Of a stretch of DNA of 64,000 bases, positions 1-8,098 are shown in pieces (the first letter of the stretch is position 1; the number at the start of each line of letters is the position of its first letter). Made by a program: the position numbers and the translations under genes. Below the pieces are notes generated by a model, which searched no databases, had not been told where the DNA came from, and saw only the letters and a program-made list of their open reading frames with translations. This DNA is from Gillisia xinjiangensis (lineage in GTDB: Bacteria > Bacteroidota > Bacteroidia > Flavobacteriales > Flavobacteriaceae). The stretch is taken from contig NZ_JBKAHK010000006.1 of NCBI RefSeq assembly GCF_046298265.1, positions 124,001 to 188,000 on the forward strand. Reading direction: 5' to 3'.

Positions 1-521
1 GTTCTTACAGACAAACCAGATACTTGACCAGATAACTGCTGCGAAATATCACCAATTCTGGATTGGTTTATTGTTTCAGCTTTCAATGTTTGAGCAGCAT
101 AAGATACTTTTTCTTTAGATTTTGTGACACCCAAAGCAGTAATTATAACCTGATCTAATGTAGATGCATCTTCACTTAATCTAATAATTAAATTCGTACC
201 GTCCCCAACATCCACTTCTTTGCTGCTGTAACCCAAATAACTTACAATTAATGTAGTAGCACCAACTGGAGCTGAAAGAGTAAATTTACCATCAAAATCC
301 GTAACAGCTCCTTTTTGAGTTCCTTTTACAATTACAAGGGCTCCGGCTATTGGTTGATTTGTAATATCATCTACCACAGTTCCTGTTATTGGTTTTTCTA
401 TTAATTTTGATTCAGCATACAATCCCGAACTTAATAGAAATAACAAAAGAATGCCCGTGCTTAATACATACTTTCCGTATAAGGAGTACTTCCACTTCTT
501 TGCTTTTTTAATGTTACTCAT
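1..521 (-). CDS. SusC/RagA-family TonB-dependent receptor, N-terminal part (runs off the window)
   Basis: Outer-membrane TonB-dependent receptor of the SusC type, which imports oligosaccharides or peptides together with a SusD lipoprotein. About 173 codons are visible, starting at the ATG at 521. A long hydrophobic signal segment (about residues 16-36, ending in SSGLYAES) is followed by a carboxypeptidase-regulatory-like beta domain (about 44-120, with 'GTVVDDITNQPIAGALV' and 'GAVTDFDGKFTL') and the start of the plug domain ('DQVIITALGVTKSKEKVSYA'). These features are typical of SusC proteins. The rest lies to the left of the window, so the substrate cannot be judged. The ROK regulator just upstream on the same strand suggests a sugar uptake locus (inference). 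Confidence 0.93.
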   Translation of the reverse strand, partial: MSNIKKAKKWKYSLYGKYVLSTGILLLFLLSSGLYAESKLIEKPITGTVVDDITNQPIAGALVIVKGTQKGAVTDFDGKFTLSAPVGATTLIVSYLGYSSKEVDVGDGTNLIIRLSEDASTLDQVIITALGVTKSKEKVSYAAQTLKAETINQSRIGDISQQLSGQVSGLSVR

Positions 522-602
522 AATTATAAAATAGATTTGTTACTTAATTATTTTTAAGTCTTATGTACGTATAAATCAACACACTAAACTTACAATAAAA
601 AT

Positions 603-610
603 CAAACATA
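603..610 (-). promoter_or_regulatory. candidate -7 box upstream of the susC-like gene
   Basis: On the minus strand this reads TATGTTTG, which fits the Bacteroidota -7 consensus TAnnTTTG, about 80 bases before the susC start. I do not see a convincing -33 TTTG at the usual spacing, so this is only a candidate. The 240-bp spacer is otherwise very AT-rich. It contains a weak imperfect hairpin (727-748) that could end the ROK transcript. Confidence 0.3.
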
Positions 611-763
611 TAAATTATTTTATAATATACCTAATAGTTTATAAAATAATTTATTAACTAAAAATTATGAAACAAGACATATATGCAAAAAAAAAATCAA
701 GAATTAAACTGCAATGTCATAGAGAAAGAGCTCCTGGAGAAGAGCTTTACGGAATTATAAGGA

Positions 764-1981
764 TTAGAAATCGATCATCTCACAGGCTTTGAGCAACATG
801 CATGCTCCTGCTTTAGCGCCCAAGTATCGACCTAGTGTTGAAGAAATAACTTCGCACCGCTCTGTTTTATTAACTTGGCGCGTTTTAATTATGCCCATTT
901 TAATAGGGTCTATAAAGAAATCTTTTACCATAACATATTCTCCACCAATTATTACTAATTCTGGATCTAAAAGATTAATAATATTACCTAAGGCTTTCCC
1001 TAACTTAAGCCCTTGCTCTTGAATTAATTTTACCGAAAGTTCATCCCCTTTTAAAACAGCATCAAGTATATCATGATATTTATAATCAGATAAATTTGGC
1101 TTGTTAAAATAAATAGAAACTTGTCCATCAATAACAGCAGATTTAAGATCATTCAATAATGCATTCCCACCGATCTCAGTACCTAAGCAACCTGTTTTAC
1201 CGCAATCACAAAGTCTCTTTCCTTTTTTGAAATGAATATGATTGATCCTCCCAGCAACTCCATGACTACCTTTAATTATATGTCTATCAGAAATAATACT
1301 TAAACCTAAAGCCCTACTTACTTTAACCACTAGAACATTGTCAACACCCTTTGCTTTACCAAGTATTTGCTCAGCTACTCCAATGGTTCTAGTATCCATA
1401 TCCACAATTACAGCAAGGTTTAAATTGGACTCTAAATGATCTTTAAGTAAAATAACATCTTCAAGAAAATAGCTAGACAATGTACGATCGAAATTCTTTA
1501 CAACTTCTTGAATACCAATACCAATGCCGATAATATTATTTTTATTAATACCAGAATCTAGTAAGGATTTTTCTATAAAACTTGAAATATTGTTTAAGCC
1601 TTCTTTATCATTTGACAACGTAAAATTTCTATCTATAGAGGTATATATAACATCTAATTCTATATTAAAAATGCTTAACTGAATAAATTTAGAAAGGATT
1701 TCAACACCTACAACATTAAAGTTATTTTTAATTAGGCAATAAGTAAAAGGTTTTCGCCCATTTTCAGAAGACTTTTTCCCTTGTTTGATTACCTGTTTTT
1801 GATTTACCAATTCTTTTATTAAGGAGGTACAAATAGGTATACTGACATCAATAAAACTCGCTATTTCGGGAATTGTTAATGGTTCTTTATGTCGCGAAAG
1901 ATAGCGTATAATTTTTCGTAAATTATCAACTTTGCGTCCCTTGACTCCATTTCCATTTTCAAACTCTAATAAATCAATCAT
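764..1981 (-). CDS. ROK-family (NagC/Mlc-like) transcriptional regulator
   Basis: A 405-residue sugar-responsive transcription factor. Residues about 15-75 form a winged helix-turn-helix ('LTIPEIASFIDVSIPICTSL'). Residues about 88-400 form the ROK fold with the zinc motif C258-x-C260-x4-C265 and a preceding H248/H250. The DxGxT phosphate-binding motif of ROK sugar kinases is not recognisable near residue 92 ('VVGVEILSKF'), so it is a regulator and not a kinase. It lies 242 bp upstream of the susC-like gene in the same direction. In Bacteroidota, ROK regulators often control neighbouring glycan-use genes; that role here is inferred. Confidence 0.88.
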   Translation of the reverse strand: MIDLLEFENGNGVKGRKVDNLRKIIRYLSRHKEPLTIPEIASFIDVSIPICTSLIKELVNQKQVIKQGKKSSENGRKPFTYCLIKNNFNVVGVEILSKFIQLSIFNIELDVIYTSIDRNFTLSNDKEGLNNISSFIEKSLLDSGINKNNIIGIGIGIQEVVKNFDRTLSSYFLEDVILLKDHLESNLNLAVIVDMDTRTIGVAEQILGKAKGVDNVLVVKVSRALGLSIISDRHIIKGSHGVAGRINHIHFKKGKRLCDCGKTGCLGTEIGGNALLNDLKSAVIDGQVSIYFNKPNLSDYKYHDILDAVLKGDELSVKLIQEQGLKLGKALGNIINLLDPELVIIGGEYVMVKDFFIDPIKMGIIKTRQVNKTERCEVISSTLGRYLGAKAGACMLLKACEMIDF

Positions 1982-2159
1982 TAGTTTAATATTAGTAAGT
2001 TTAAGACGTAAAATTAAAAAAATATTTAATTAACATCTTGATTAATAAATAATTAGGATGTTAAATAGTTGCTAATCAGTAGCTAATATAGTTGTTTTAA
2101 AAGCATGACAAAAAGGCCTTGATAAATATTGTCTCCATTTCACATAGTAGGAAAGTATA

Positions 2160-2555
2160 TTAGCTCAATGCCTTTTGCTTTTGTTCTATCATGGTGTGAA
2201 TATTTCCATTTGCATCAAAAGCTGCAGTATATAAAATAGCATCTTCCATTACTAAAAAAACTAGCTGTTTACTGTTCCAATTCTTTATGAATATCTTGAG
2301 TTCCACAAATAAACCGAACAGAAGAGAGCCCAAATTCATGACTTTTCAAAGTCGCCATAGCTGCGTCAATAAATGCTTCATTTGCAGATATTCCTAAGTA
2401 ATTATTAGCACAAAAATTTAAAACTTTTTTTCCTGTAGTTGTCATAAAAGAAGCACCTTTGCTTAGAGGTTATTACTCTTTCCTTTTTTGAATAAACCAT
2501 CAATTTTAACAGCCGCTATCTCATTTAACAATTCGTTTTTGATTAATCCGTACAT
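2160..2555 (-). pseudogene. kbl: kbl remnant (2-amino-3-ketobutyrate CoA ligase), frameshifted and truncated
   Basis: The minus strand encodes pieces of glycine C-acetyltransferase in broken frames. It starts with ATG at 2555 ('MYGLIKNELLNEIAAVKIDG') and hits a stop. It resumes as 'GASFMTTTGKKVLNFCANNY' and 'LSSVRFICGTQDIHKELE', stops again, and shifts frame to 'EDAILYTAAFDANG'. The family has 'FCANNYLGLS' and 'SSVRFICGTQ' at the same places. Only about the first 110 of some 395 residues remain, with at least two disruptions, before an unrelated end near 2160. It begins five bases after the tdh remnant, the usual tdh-kbl operon order. Kbl would have converted 2-amino-3-ketobutyrate and CoA to glycine and acetyl-CoA. 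Confidence 0.85.
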
Positions 2556-2560
2556 ATATC

Positions 2561-2834
2561 CTAAGTATTTTGAATTTTACGATATTTATCTTCTAAATTT
2601 TTAATCATGTCTAATGTCATGGAACTAATGTCATATTTAGGCTTCCAATTCCAATCATTTCTCGCTGGGGAGTCATCAATACTATTTGCCCATGAATTAG
2701 CAATGTTTTGTCTAAAATCTGACTTATATACAATTTCAAATTCGGGGTATATTTTTTGAATAGATTCATGCAGCTGTTCTGGTGTAAAGGTCATTCCTGA
2801 AATATTATAAGAAGTTTTGACCGATATCTGTTCT
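2561..2834 (-). pseudogene. tdh: tdh remnant (SDR-type L-threonine 3-dehydrogenase), C-terminal piece only
   Basis: The frame reads '..SVKTSYNISGMTFTPEQLHE' through 'DDSPARNDWNWKPKYDISSM' to a stop at 2561. This matches the C-terminal end of the short-chain-dehydrogenase type threonine dehydrogenase ('TSYN..MSFTPE', 'SIDDS.AR.DW.WKP'). About 85 of some 315 residues are left; the NAD-binding N-terminus is gone. The remaining 5' end runs into the oppositely oriented lrp remnant near 2830, so a deletion joined the two. It is not functional as an enzyme. The neighbouring kbl remnant is also dead, so the threonine-to-glycine route encoded here has been lost. Confidence 0.85.
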
Positions 2835-3218
2835 AATTGCCGAATTACTTAATCTAACTACTTCGCCCGTATACGAACGTATTAAACAACTGGAAAGAAA
2901 AGGATATATAAAAAAATATGTTGCTTTAATTAATAAAAACCTGATCAACATATTACAGCCATTTGCATAGTGTCATTGAGATTTCATAACGAAGGATTTA
3001 TTGATAAATTTGATCGTCAAATTAAAGCATTAAAGGAAGTTCAAGAATGCTACCATATGGCAGGAAAAGTGGATTTCTTTTTAAAAATAAATTTAGAAAG
3101 CCTTGATGCTTATCACGAATTTATACGACTAAAGCTTTCAAAAATTGAAAATATTGGAGTATTGGAAAGTTACTTTGTGCTAAAAGAGATAGTGCAAACT
3201 ACAGAATATGACATATAA
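2826..3218 (+). pseudogene. Lrp/AsnC-family regulator remnant, 5' truncated and frameshifted
   Basis: The plus strand reads 'IAELLNLTTSPVYERIKQLE', then 'RKGYIKKYVALINKNLI', the second half of an AsnC-type helix-turn-helix. It then meets a TAG at 2968. A different frame from 2970 continues with 'SLRFHNEGFIDKFDRQI', 'QECYHMAGKVDFFLKINLES' and 'IGVLESYFVLKEI', the RAM/AsnC ligand-binding domain, to a stop at 3218. A single-base indel near 2966 would restore the reading frame. The first helices are missing at the junction with tdh. It probably once regulated the divergent tdh-kbl genes (inference). The 82-codon 3' frame alone could still make a RAM domain, but nothing shows that it does. Confidence 0.85.
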
Positions 3219-3316
3219 TATTAGCCTAGTTCATTTTTTCAGAAATCTTTCCATCAGCATCCATAAAGTCAGTAAAATTATTACCAACCGCTCACTTAAA
3301 GAAGCATTGGCTTACT

Positions 3317-3535
3317 ATGCGGGACAATCGCTCAAATATATGGAGAAACCGTAATTTACCAGTTGAGATAATAAAAGAAATGCCTATTAACATTGAGGAA
3401 AATAAAAGTAAAAGTATCGGTGAGATATACATTCAAAATTTAAACCTACAATCCTATTTATTACTGAGCATAATAGACAATAACTTAAAAAATATTAAAG
3501 ATGACTTGGAGTACATCAGAAACACTTTTTTTTGA
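3317..3535 (+). CDS. hypothetical small protein, possibly a gene remnant
   Basis: A 72-codon frame that I do not recognise, hydrophilic with a C-terminal amphipathic stretch ('LLLSIIDNNLKNIKDDLEYI'). Just upstream (about 3255-3353) another frame reads 'SISIHKVSKIITNRSLKEAL' and ends at a stop inside this one. Together they could be a broken gene from the mobile element, for example a mobilisation-type protein, but I cannot support that. The rest of 3219-3668 shows no gene. No terminal repeat or tRNA-end copy marking the element's left edge is visible there. Confidence 0.25.
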   Translation: MRDNRSNIWRNRNLPVEIIKEMPINIEENKSKSIGEIYIQNLNLQSYLLLSIIDNNLKNIKDDLEYIRNTFF

Positions 3536-3668
3536 TGATTTTAGCCTTCATTACAAAGACTGAGAAACTAAAATGAAAATCATATAAAAATAAAAATAAT
3601 ACTTAAACAGGTCTCACATCCAAACTTCCTATTCGCTGCAACGCCTGATTTATAAAGGACGATAACTA

Positions 3669-4793
3669 TTACAAACTCAAATCCACCCAAACTGCAGGAT
3701 GCTCACTGGCAGCAAGATTTTTATGAGTTATATTTGGATATACCGAAAACATAGGCCGTTTATCTGGCCAGATGCCTTTCCGGTTTAATCCGCTGCTTCT
3801 AACTTTGGTAAAAAGTTCCGGGGATAATAAGAGATAATCTTTTTGCTTGATATTTACTCCCATACGGTAGGCTCCAAGACTGTAATAGCCTGCATCCTTT
3901 CCTTTGTCGAAATCCACATTAAAGGATGGGTGTTTTGCTACATCTTTTAAATTGGTTTTAAGCAGTAAAGGTGAAAGGGAATAACAATAGGAAACGGCAT
4001 TGAGCGTACCGACAATAGCAATATGCTTTTTACCTTCAGAATATAAATGATTATAGACTTCAGCAATTTTTTCGGTTTGTCCTATTCTTGTATCATCTGA
4101 AAAATTTTTATCTTCCGTTTGCGCCTGTAAGTGTGTAGCCAGGATCCAAATAAAATTCCCTTTAGCGGTTCGTATTTCATATTCCACAAGATCTTTATCG
4201 AAAACACTATCTCCCGGGGAATTTAAATCATAAATATGGCTCCTTACAGACTTTATCTGAAAACCATTTCTGGTAAGAACACCTATTTCCTGGCCTCGTT
4301 TATCATTTCCTTGCACCACAAATGTTTGTTGAAAAGGTTTGCAATACCTGGGAAGAAACTCCTCATTAAATTCTGCAAGCGAGGCGCGGTCTTCAATCTC
4401 CTGAAGAATCAAAATATCAGGGTTCACATCAGCGATCACCCGTGCTTTATTTTCTACTGCTTTTGGATCTAATGGATAATTCTGTAGTGCGATCCACCCG
4501 TTCCAATCGGTCAGTTCACAGGCTTTTAATTCTTTTGAATAATTCTTGCCTTTCAAAAAAAGAAAGCCGGCTTTTCTCCTTAAAACAGCGTAGGGCAACT
4601 GATGGCTATTATCCACACCCACTAAAAGTGACAATTCCCTCAATCGTTCGGTATCTTGATTGTTCTTTTTAGGTTTTCCCATTAACTGGTCTAACTCAGT
4701 ATGCCAATCCTTACTACATTTACTGAAAGGCTTTTCCATAAAACTTCTGTCCCGATGGAATAAATTCTGAATATTAAAAGTGGCTATTTTCAT
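3669..4793 (-). CDS. endonuclease/exonuclease/phosphatase-fold protein with altered active site
   Basis: A 374-residue protein of the EEP (DNase I-like) superfamily, which hydrolyses phosphodiesters in nucleic acids or lipids. Motifs in order: 'ATFNIQNLF' (N8), 'ILILQEIED' (E132), 'GNDKRGQEIGVLTR', 'LATHLQAQ' (H221), 'VGTLNAVSY' (262-266) and 'SEHPAV' (H365). The family normally has GDxN at the fifth motif; here Asp is replaced by Thr (GTLNA), which removes a residue important for catalysis. The final SDH is SEH. It may therefore bind substrate without cutting, or use altered chemistry. No signal peptide is evident. It lies at the left side of the mobile region and may be cargo. Confidence 0.75.
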   Translation of the reverse strand: MKIATFNIQNLFHRDRSFMEKPFSKCSKDWHTELDQLMGKPKKNNQDTERLRELSLLVGVDNSHQLPYAVLRRKAGFLFLKGKNYSKELKACELTDWNGWIALQNYPLDPKAVENKARVIADVNPDILILQEIEDRASLAEFNEEFLPRYCKPFQQTFVVQGNDKRGQEIGVLTRNGFQIKSVRSHIYDLNSPGDSVFDKDLVEYEIRTAKGNFIWILATHLQAQTEDKNFSDDTRIGQTEKIAEVYNHLYSEGKKHIAIVGTLNAVSYCYSLSPLLLKTNLKDVAKHPSFNVDFDKGKDAGYYSLGAYRMGVNIKQKDYLLLSPELFTKVRSSGLNRKGIWPDKRPMFSVYPNITHKNLAASEHPAVWVDLSL

Positions 4794-5114
4794 CTATCTC
4801 CTATGATTTAAATCTTAAGATCTACCGACCGTCAAGATTTTGTTCCTCTGAAAATTATTACAAAATCATTTACATTTTCCAGTAGGACAGCATTTTGTGG
4901 ATAAAATAAAATTTGTGCTTCCTTGATTTATTTTGATCTCAAATGAGATCAAAATTCAGAGAATTCTCGAATGAGCTTGTTAATAACTATAAAGCCAGCT
5001 GAAAAATTGGAGGGTAAAAACGACAGATTTGTGATTTTGAAGTTATAAAATTGCATTTTTTTAGAATGGTTTTGGGTTATGCTTATACAACCAGAATTTA
5101 ATTTAAGATTCTTG
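4794..5114. other. 321-bp spacer with no recognised gene
   Basis: The spacer is AT-rich. A 65-codon minus-strand frame (4949-5146) overlaps the end of the ATPase gene and has no recognisable motif, so I do not call it. I see no strong hairpin or repeat. Confidence 0.6.
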
Positions 5115-5771
5115 CTATTTCCTTTTATCAGTAGTTTCTTCATCAAAGGAAATTAAGTTAAAAAGCTGGCGCATTCTGCTCCTTACCCTTGTTCCATAGC
5201 GCTCTTCCAACTCACCTGCATTTAGATTTGTAGTCGCATGGGTTCTTACTTTGTGATTCAGAAATAATTCATAGCGGGAAAGAAGAATTTCTCCCAGCAC
5301 ATTACAATCCTGTCCGTAAAACCTTCCTACCGGCTCAACTCCAAGGTCATCAAAGCAAAGATAACTGCTGTTTCCATAATCCTCAATGGTTTTATAACCA
5401 AGATGATGAAAAGCAAAGGCTATATTTCTACAGGGTATAACCTGATATTCCTTTTGGTGTGGCACCAGGTAACGTAACAGTTTTAGAAAACTTGTTTTTC
5501 CACAACCCACTGGTCCGGTTAGTAAAATCCCTTTTGCAGGATCAAGTTCGAATTTTTTACATTTTTCTTTATCTGCAATTATATAATTGCAGAGCTTGAA
5601 AAGAAGGGGTTCATCTTGTTTAAATAAGCGAAACTCCTTACCAAAGAGCAGGTTACCTTTTGCTTGCAAGTATTCGAGCATTAGAGGAAAATCGTATAGA
5701 ACTTCCTTTCCCTTAAATTTCCCAATCCTGTATACCACCCCGCCTTCAATTATTTCACAAGGGTTCTCCAT
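5115..5771 (-). CDS. DnaC/IstB-like AAA+ ATPase of a mobile element
   Basis: A 218-residue P-loop ATPase. Walker A is GPVGCGKTS at 86-94, Walker B is 'YLCFDDLG' at about 138-144, and a sensor/arginine-finger region reads 'ATTNLNAGELEERYGTRVRS'. The layout resembles the helicase-loader ATPases (DnaC) and the IstB helper ATPases. In Bacteroidota mobile elements such a gene usually sits directly after a winged-helix replication-like gene, as here. The start overlaps the upstream gene by 17 bp, showing translational coupling. The probable role is loading helicase or helping element replication after excision (inference). Confidence 0.75.
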   Translation of the reverse strand: MENPCEIIEGGVVYRIGKFKGKEVLYDFPLMLEYLQAKGNLLFGKEFRLFKQDEPLLFKLCNYIIADKEKCKKFELDPAKGILLTGPVGCGKTSFLKLLRYLVPHQKEYQVIPCRNIAFAFHHLGYKTIEDYGNSSYLCFDDLGVEPVGRFYGQDCNVLGEILLSRYELFLNHKVRTHATTNLNAGELEERYGTRVRSRMRQLFNLISFDEETTDKRK

Positions 5772-6462
5772 AATTTTTATTTTTTTTAATTTTTAAATGA
5801 TCCGGATTTTTTGATCTTAAGCCCGGTTGAAATTCTTCGGCTTTCTTCATCCAACGATGCGCTAATGCTTGCCAGTTTACCACGCTGGTATTTTGGTTAA
5901 TTTTCCACCCAACAGCTTCGTAATGGTGATAAAATTTAGAAGCTTCTGTATCAGTCCAATTTTTCTTTTTAAAAAAATTTAAAACTTCAAATTCACTTTT
6001 TGGCCAATAAGTTTTATCATGTTTAATATGTTTAATATTGTTTGTTTCATATACCAGAGCTCTTACACCACTCTTATCATACTCTTCTGCTACTTGTTCG
6101 AGAAATGTTTCCAACTTATCCATTTCTTGTCCAGTGCTAGTTGCCTGCTTGTCCAATACTTGTTCATCACATGTCCAAAAAATGGACATCTTAACCTGGC
6201 TTCCTTTTAAAGGGTTTTTAGATGGCATATACATAATGTAATTCCAATCGCTAAGCTCTCGTATACATTTATGATACGTAGAAAGCGAACCCACTTTAGA
6301 AGCCTGCATAATTTCTTCCCTTTGGACATAAAACTGTTTACAAAATCTAAATACATTCCAATACTGAAATAGGGCATAATATATACTTAGATGGGAGGGA
6401 TTAAGCCGGTGATCATCCTTAAACCGCTCAAAAACTCCAGTAAGGTGCCGTATGTAATTCAT
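5755..6462 (-). CDS. winged-helix replication-initiator-like protein of a mobile element
   Basis: A 235-residue protein found in Bacteroidota mobile elements and often annotated only as hypothetical. Residues about 15-105 look like a winged-helix domain ('LNPSHLSIYYALFQYWNVFR', 'VGSLSTYHKCIRELSDW'). The C-terminal part ('VLNFFKKKNWTDTEASKFYH', 'WKINQNTSVVNWQALAHRWM') resembles the DnaD/DnaB-like C-terminal motif of replication initiation proteins. It starts two bases after the HTH gene ends and overlaps the DnaC-like gene, so the three form one operon. DNA binding at the element's origin is the likely job (inference from family and context). Confidence 0.65.
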   Translation of the reverse strand: MNYIRHLTGVFERFKDDHRLNPSHLSIYYALFQYWNVFRFCKQFYVQREEIMQASKVGSLSTYHKCIRELSDWNYIMYMPSKNPLKGSQVKMSIFWTCDEQVLDKQATSTGQEMDKLETFLEQVAEEYDKSGVRALVYETNNIKHIKHDKTYWPKSEFEVLNFFKKKNWTDTEASKFYHHYEAVGWKINQNTSVVNWQALAHRWMKKAEEFQPGLRSKNPDHLKIKKNKNYGEPL

Positions 6463-6464
6463 AC

Positions 6465-6743
6465 CTAATAACTATTGTCTACCCTATATTTCTGCATAAC
6501 TCGCTGGATATCATCTGTATCATAGTAGATTGTGCCTGCTATCTTGATGTAAGGGAGCGTACCATTTATTCGCATATTCTGTAAAGTACCTGCACTAATC
6601 TGCAGCAATTCCATCACATCTGCAGATCTCATATATCTCTTCAGATTTCCATTTATGTGTTCTAAAAGAAGTTGCTTAAGTTCATCAAAGAGTTCTAACT
6701 TAAACTCCATAAGATCATCGGTGGTAATAATTTTATTTGCCAT
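6465..6743 (-). CDS. small helix-turn-helix (excisionase-like) protein
   Basis: A 92-residue protein with a MerR/Xis-like HTH in its second half ('SADVMELLQISAGTLQNMRI', 'GTLPYIKIAGTIYYDTDDIQ'). The N-terminal 35 residues are an acidic helix. Proteins of this size and type act as excisionases or regulators in Bacteroides-type mobile elements. It is first in the operon with the winged-helix and ATPase genes. A 263-bp spacer separates it from rteC. Confidence 0.75.
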   Translation of the reverse strand: MANKIITTDDLMEFKLELFDELKQLLLEHINGNLKRYMRSADVMELLQISAGTLQNMRINGTLPYIKIAGTIYYDTDDIQRVMQKYRVDNSY

Positions 6744-7006
6744 TTTGAATAGGTTTAAATAAAGACCCCACCGATGGTTATACTTTTTTACACGGTGGGA
6801 TCTTGTTGATTTGACTTCTGATACAAAATTGATGCGCTTTGGGATAAAAATTTCACTAGTTCGACAGAACCCTGATAAAATTTAACATCTCTTATAAATT
6901 GCCCTAAATGGCTTTAAAATGCAGTAGAACTAATGAATTTTTCTGTTGAGAAAAGGGCTAAAAAGTTAAAAACCGTATTTTCGGAGTTCCGTAACCATAC
7001 CGAAAA

Positions 7007-7828
7007 TTACAGCCCCTCATCCCGATTTAATTTTTGCTCAAAATTCCAGGTTAACTCATCCAGAAATTTGGTTCTTCTGCCTTTTCTAGTCTTGATTTCC
7101 GAAAACTTTTTATAAAAATTATCCAGTTTTAGACTGAAAACTTCTTCAAAAAGGCTAACAATCGAAATGATATCGGCGGAACCATTATTAATGGCACCTG
7201 AGTGATGCAAAGCATAAATGAGTTCAATAAGTGCAACCTTTGAAGAAGTCCACTGTAAATCGTGTTTATATGCGAAATTTCCTTGAGGATTATCAAGTAA
7301 GGCTAACTGCTTATGAAAAAAGGTGAGTAACTTTTGATATGCTTTTAAACGGGCAAGTAAAATATCATGTGAAGTACTGAATTCAGGATCCCAGTATAAT
7401 GGAGTATCATAAGATTCTACCTTATTTAAAAATCCACGGGTAAAGTAGAATTCATCCATAAAAGTATATTCCAGTTCAATATACTTTTGAAACTCCCTGT
7501 TTTTCTGAAAAAACTTATTGATTTTTTTTATTTCTTTATGCAGAAGCTTTCGACTATATTTTCCTGGAGTAGTTGTTTCCAGTTCAATGGAACGTAATTT
7601 AATATAGAAGATAAGCTCACTGAGAGGAATTTGTTTTTGCTCCTTAAAAAAATGAATCTCCTCAGAAATAGATTTAAACTTAACGGGCTTAATTTTTACC
7701 CTATAAATTTCCAGGATTTCCCGACAGTATTTTATAATTCTGCTATACGCAAGAAATCGGGTAGCAGAAGTTTCCTCTATTTTTAGAATTTCCTGGGCAA
7801 GTTGGTTGGATGTAATTAGAAAGTTCAC
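7007..7828 (-). CDS. rteC: RteC-family protein
   Basis: A 273-residue all-helical protein of the RteC family. In CTnDOT, RteC activates transcription of excision genes in response to the RteA/RteB system. Supporting features are the length, the recurring pattern 'FYIKLRSIELETTTPGKYSR', the 'EFYFTRGFLNKVESYDTPLY' segment and the C-terminal 'LIYALHHSGAINNGSADIIS', typical of RteC proteins. No rteA/rteB pair is present in the window. It is transcribed toward the HTH/ATPase operon, consistent with regulation of excision or replication of this element (inference). Confidence 0.85.
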   Translation of the reverse strand: MNFLITSNQLAQEILKIEETSATRFLAYSRIIKYCREILEIYRVKIKPVKFKSISEEIHFFKEQKQIPLSELIFYIKLRSIELETTTPGKYSRKLLHKEIKKINKFFQKNREFQKYIELEYTFMDEFYFTRGFLNKVESYDTPLYWDPEFSTSHDILLARLKAYQKLLTFFHKQLALLDNPQGNFAYKHDLQWTSSKVALIELIYALHHSGAINNGSADIISIVSLFEEVFSLKLDNFYKKFSEIKTRKGRRTKFLDELTWNFEQKLNRDEGL

Positions 7829-8098
7829 CTTTAAATCTGTTAAACACTACCTTAAATTTCAGGTAAAAGTGCGTAACATATAAAACGAAAGGATTCTAAT
7901 TTATAAATCAAGCTACATCATTTATAAACAAACACTAATAAAAAGCACCAATGGATATTAATTTAGGATAAACATAAGTATCTGTAAAGCCCAATAATCG
8001 ATTCGTTCCAAAAATATAGAGCTCGTTTCTAAATGAAAGGAAATAATCATTGCTAAATCCCATAAAAAGAAGAATATCGAGAGGAGGTAGTATGCTAT

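Noticed and set aside
727..748. possible terminator of the ROK gene
   Set aside because: The 7-bp stem has a wobble pair and no immediate U run; too weak to call as a feature.
3541..3668. left attachment site of the element
   Set aside because: I looked for a copy of the tRNA-Arg 3' end or the CCGCGC hairpin here and found none by eye.
4949..5146. 65-codon minus-strand frame after the DnaC-like gene
   Set aside because: It overlaps the 3' end of the ATPase gene, has no known motif or start signal, and its composition follows the AT-rich spacer.
7935..8063. 42-codon minus-strand frame after the prolyl oligopeptidase, considered as a second peptide gene
   Set aside because: No Gly-Gly site, no leader pattern, and no signal peptide; likely chance in AT-rich DNA.
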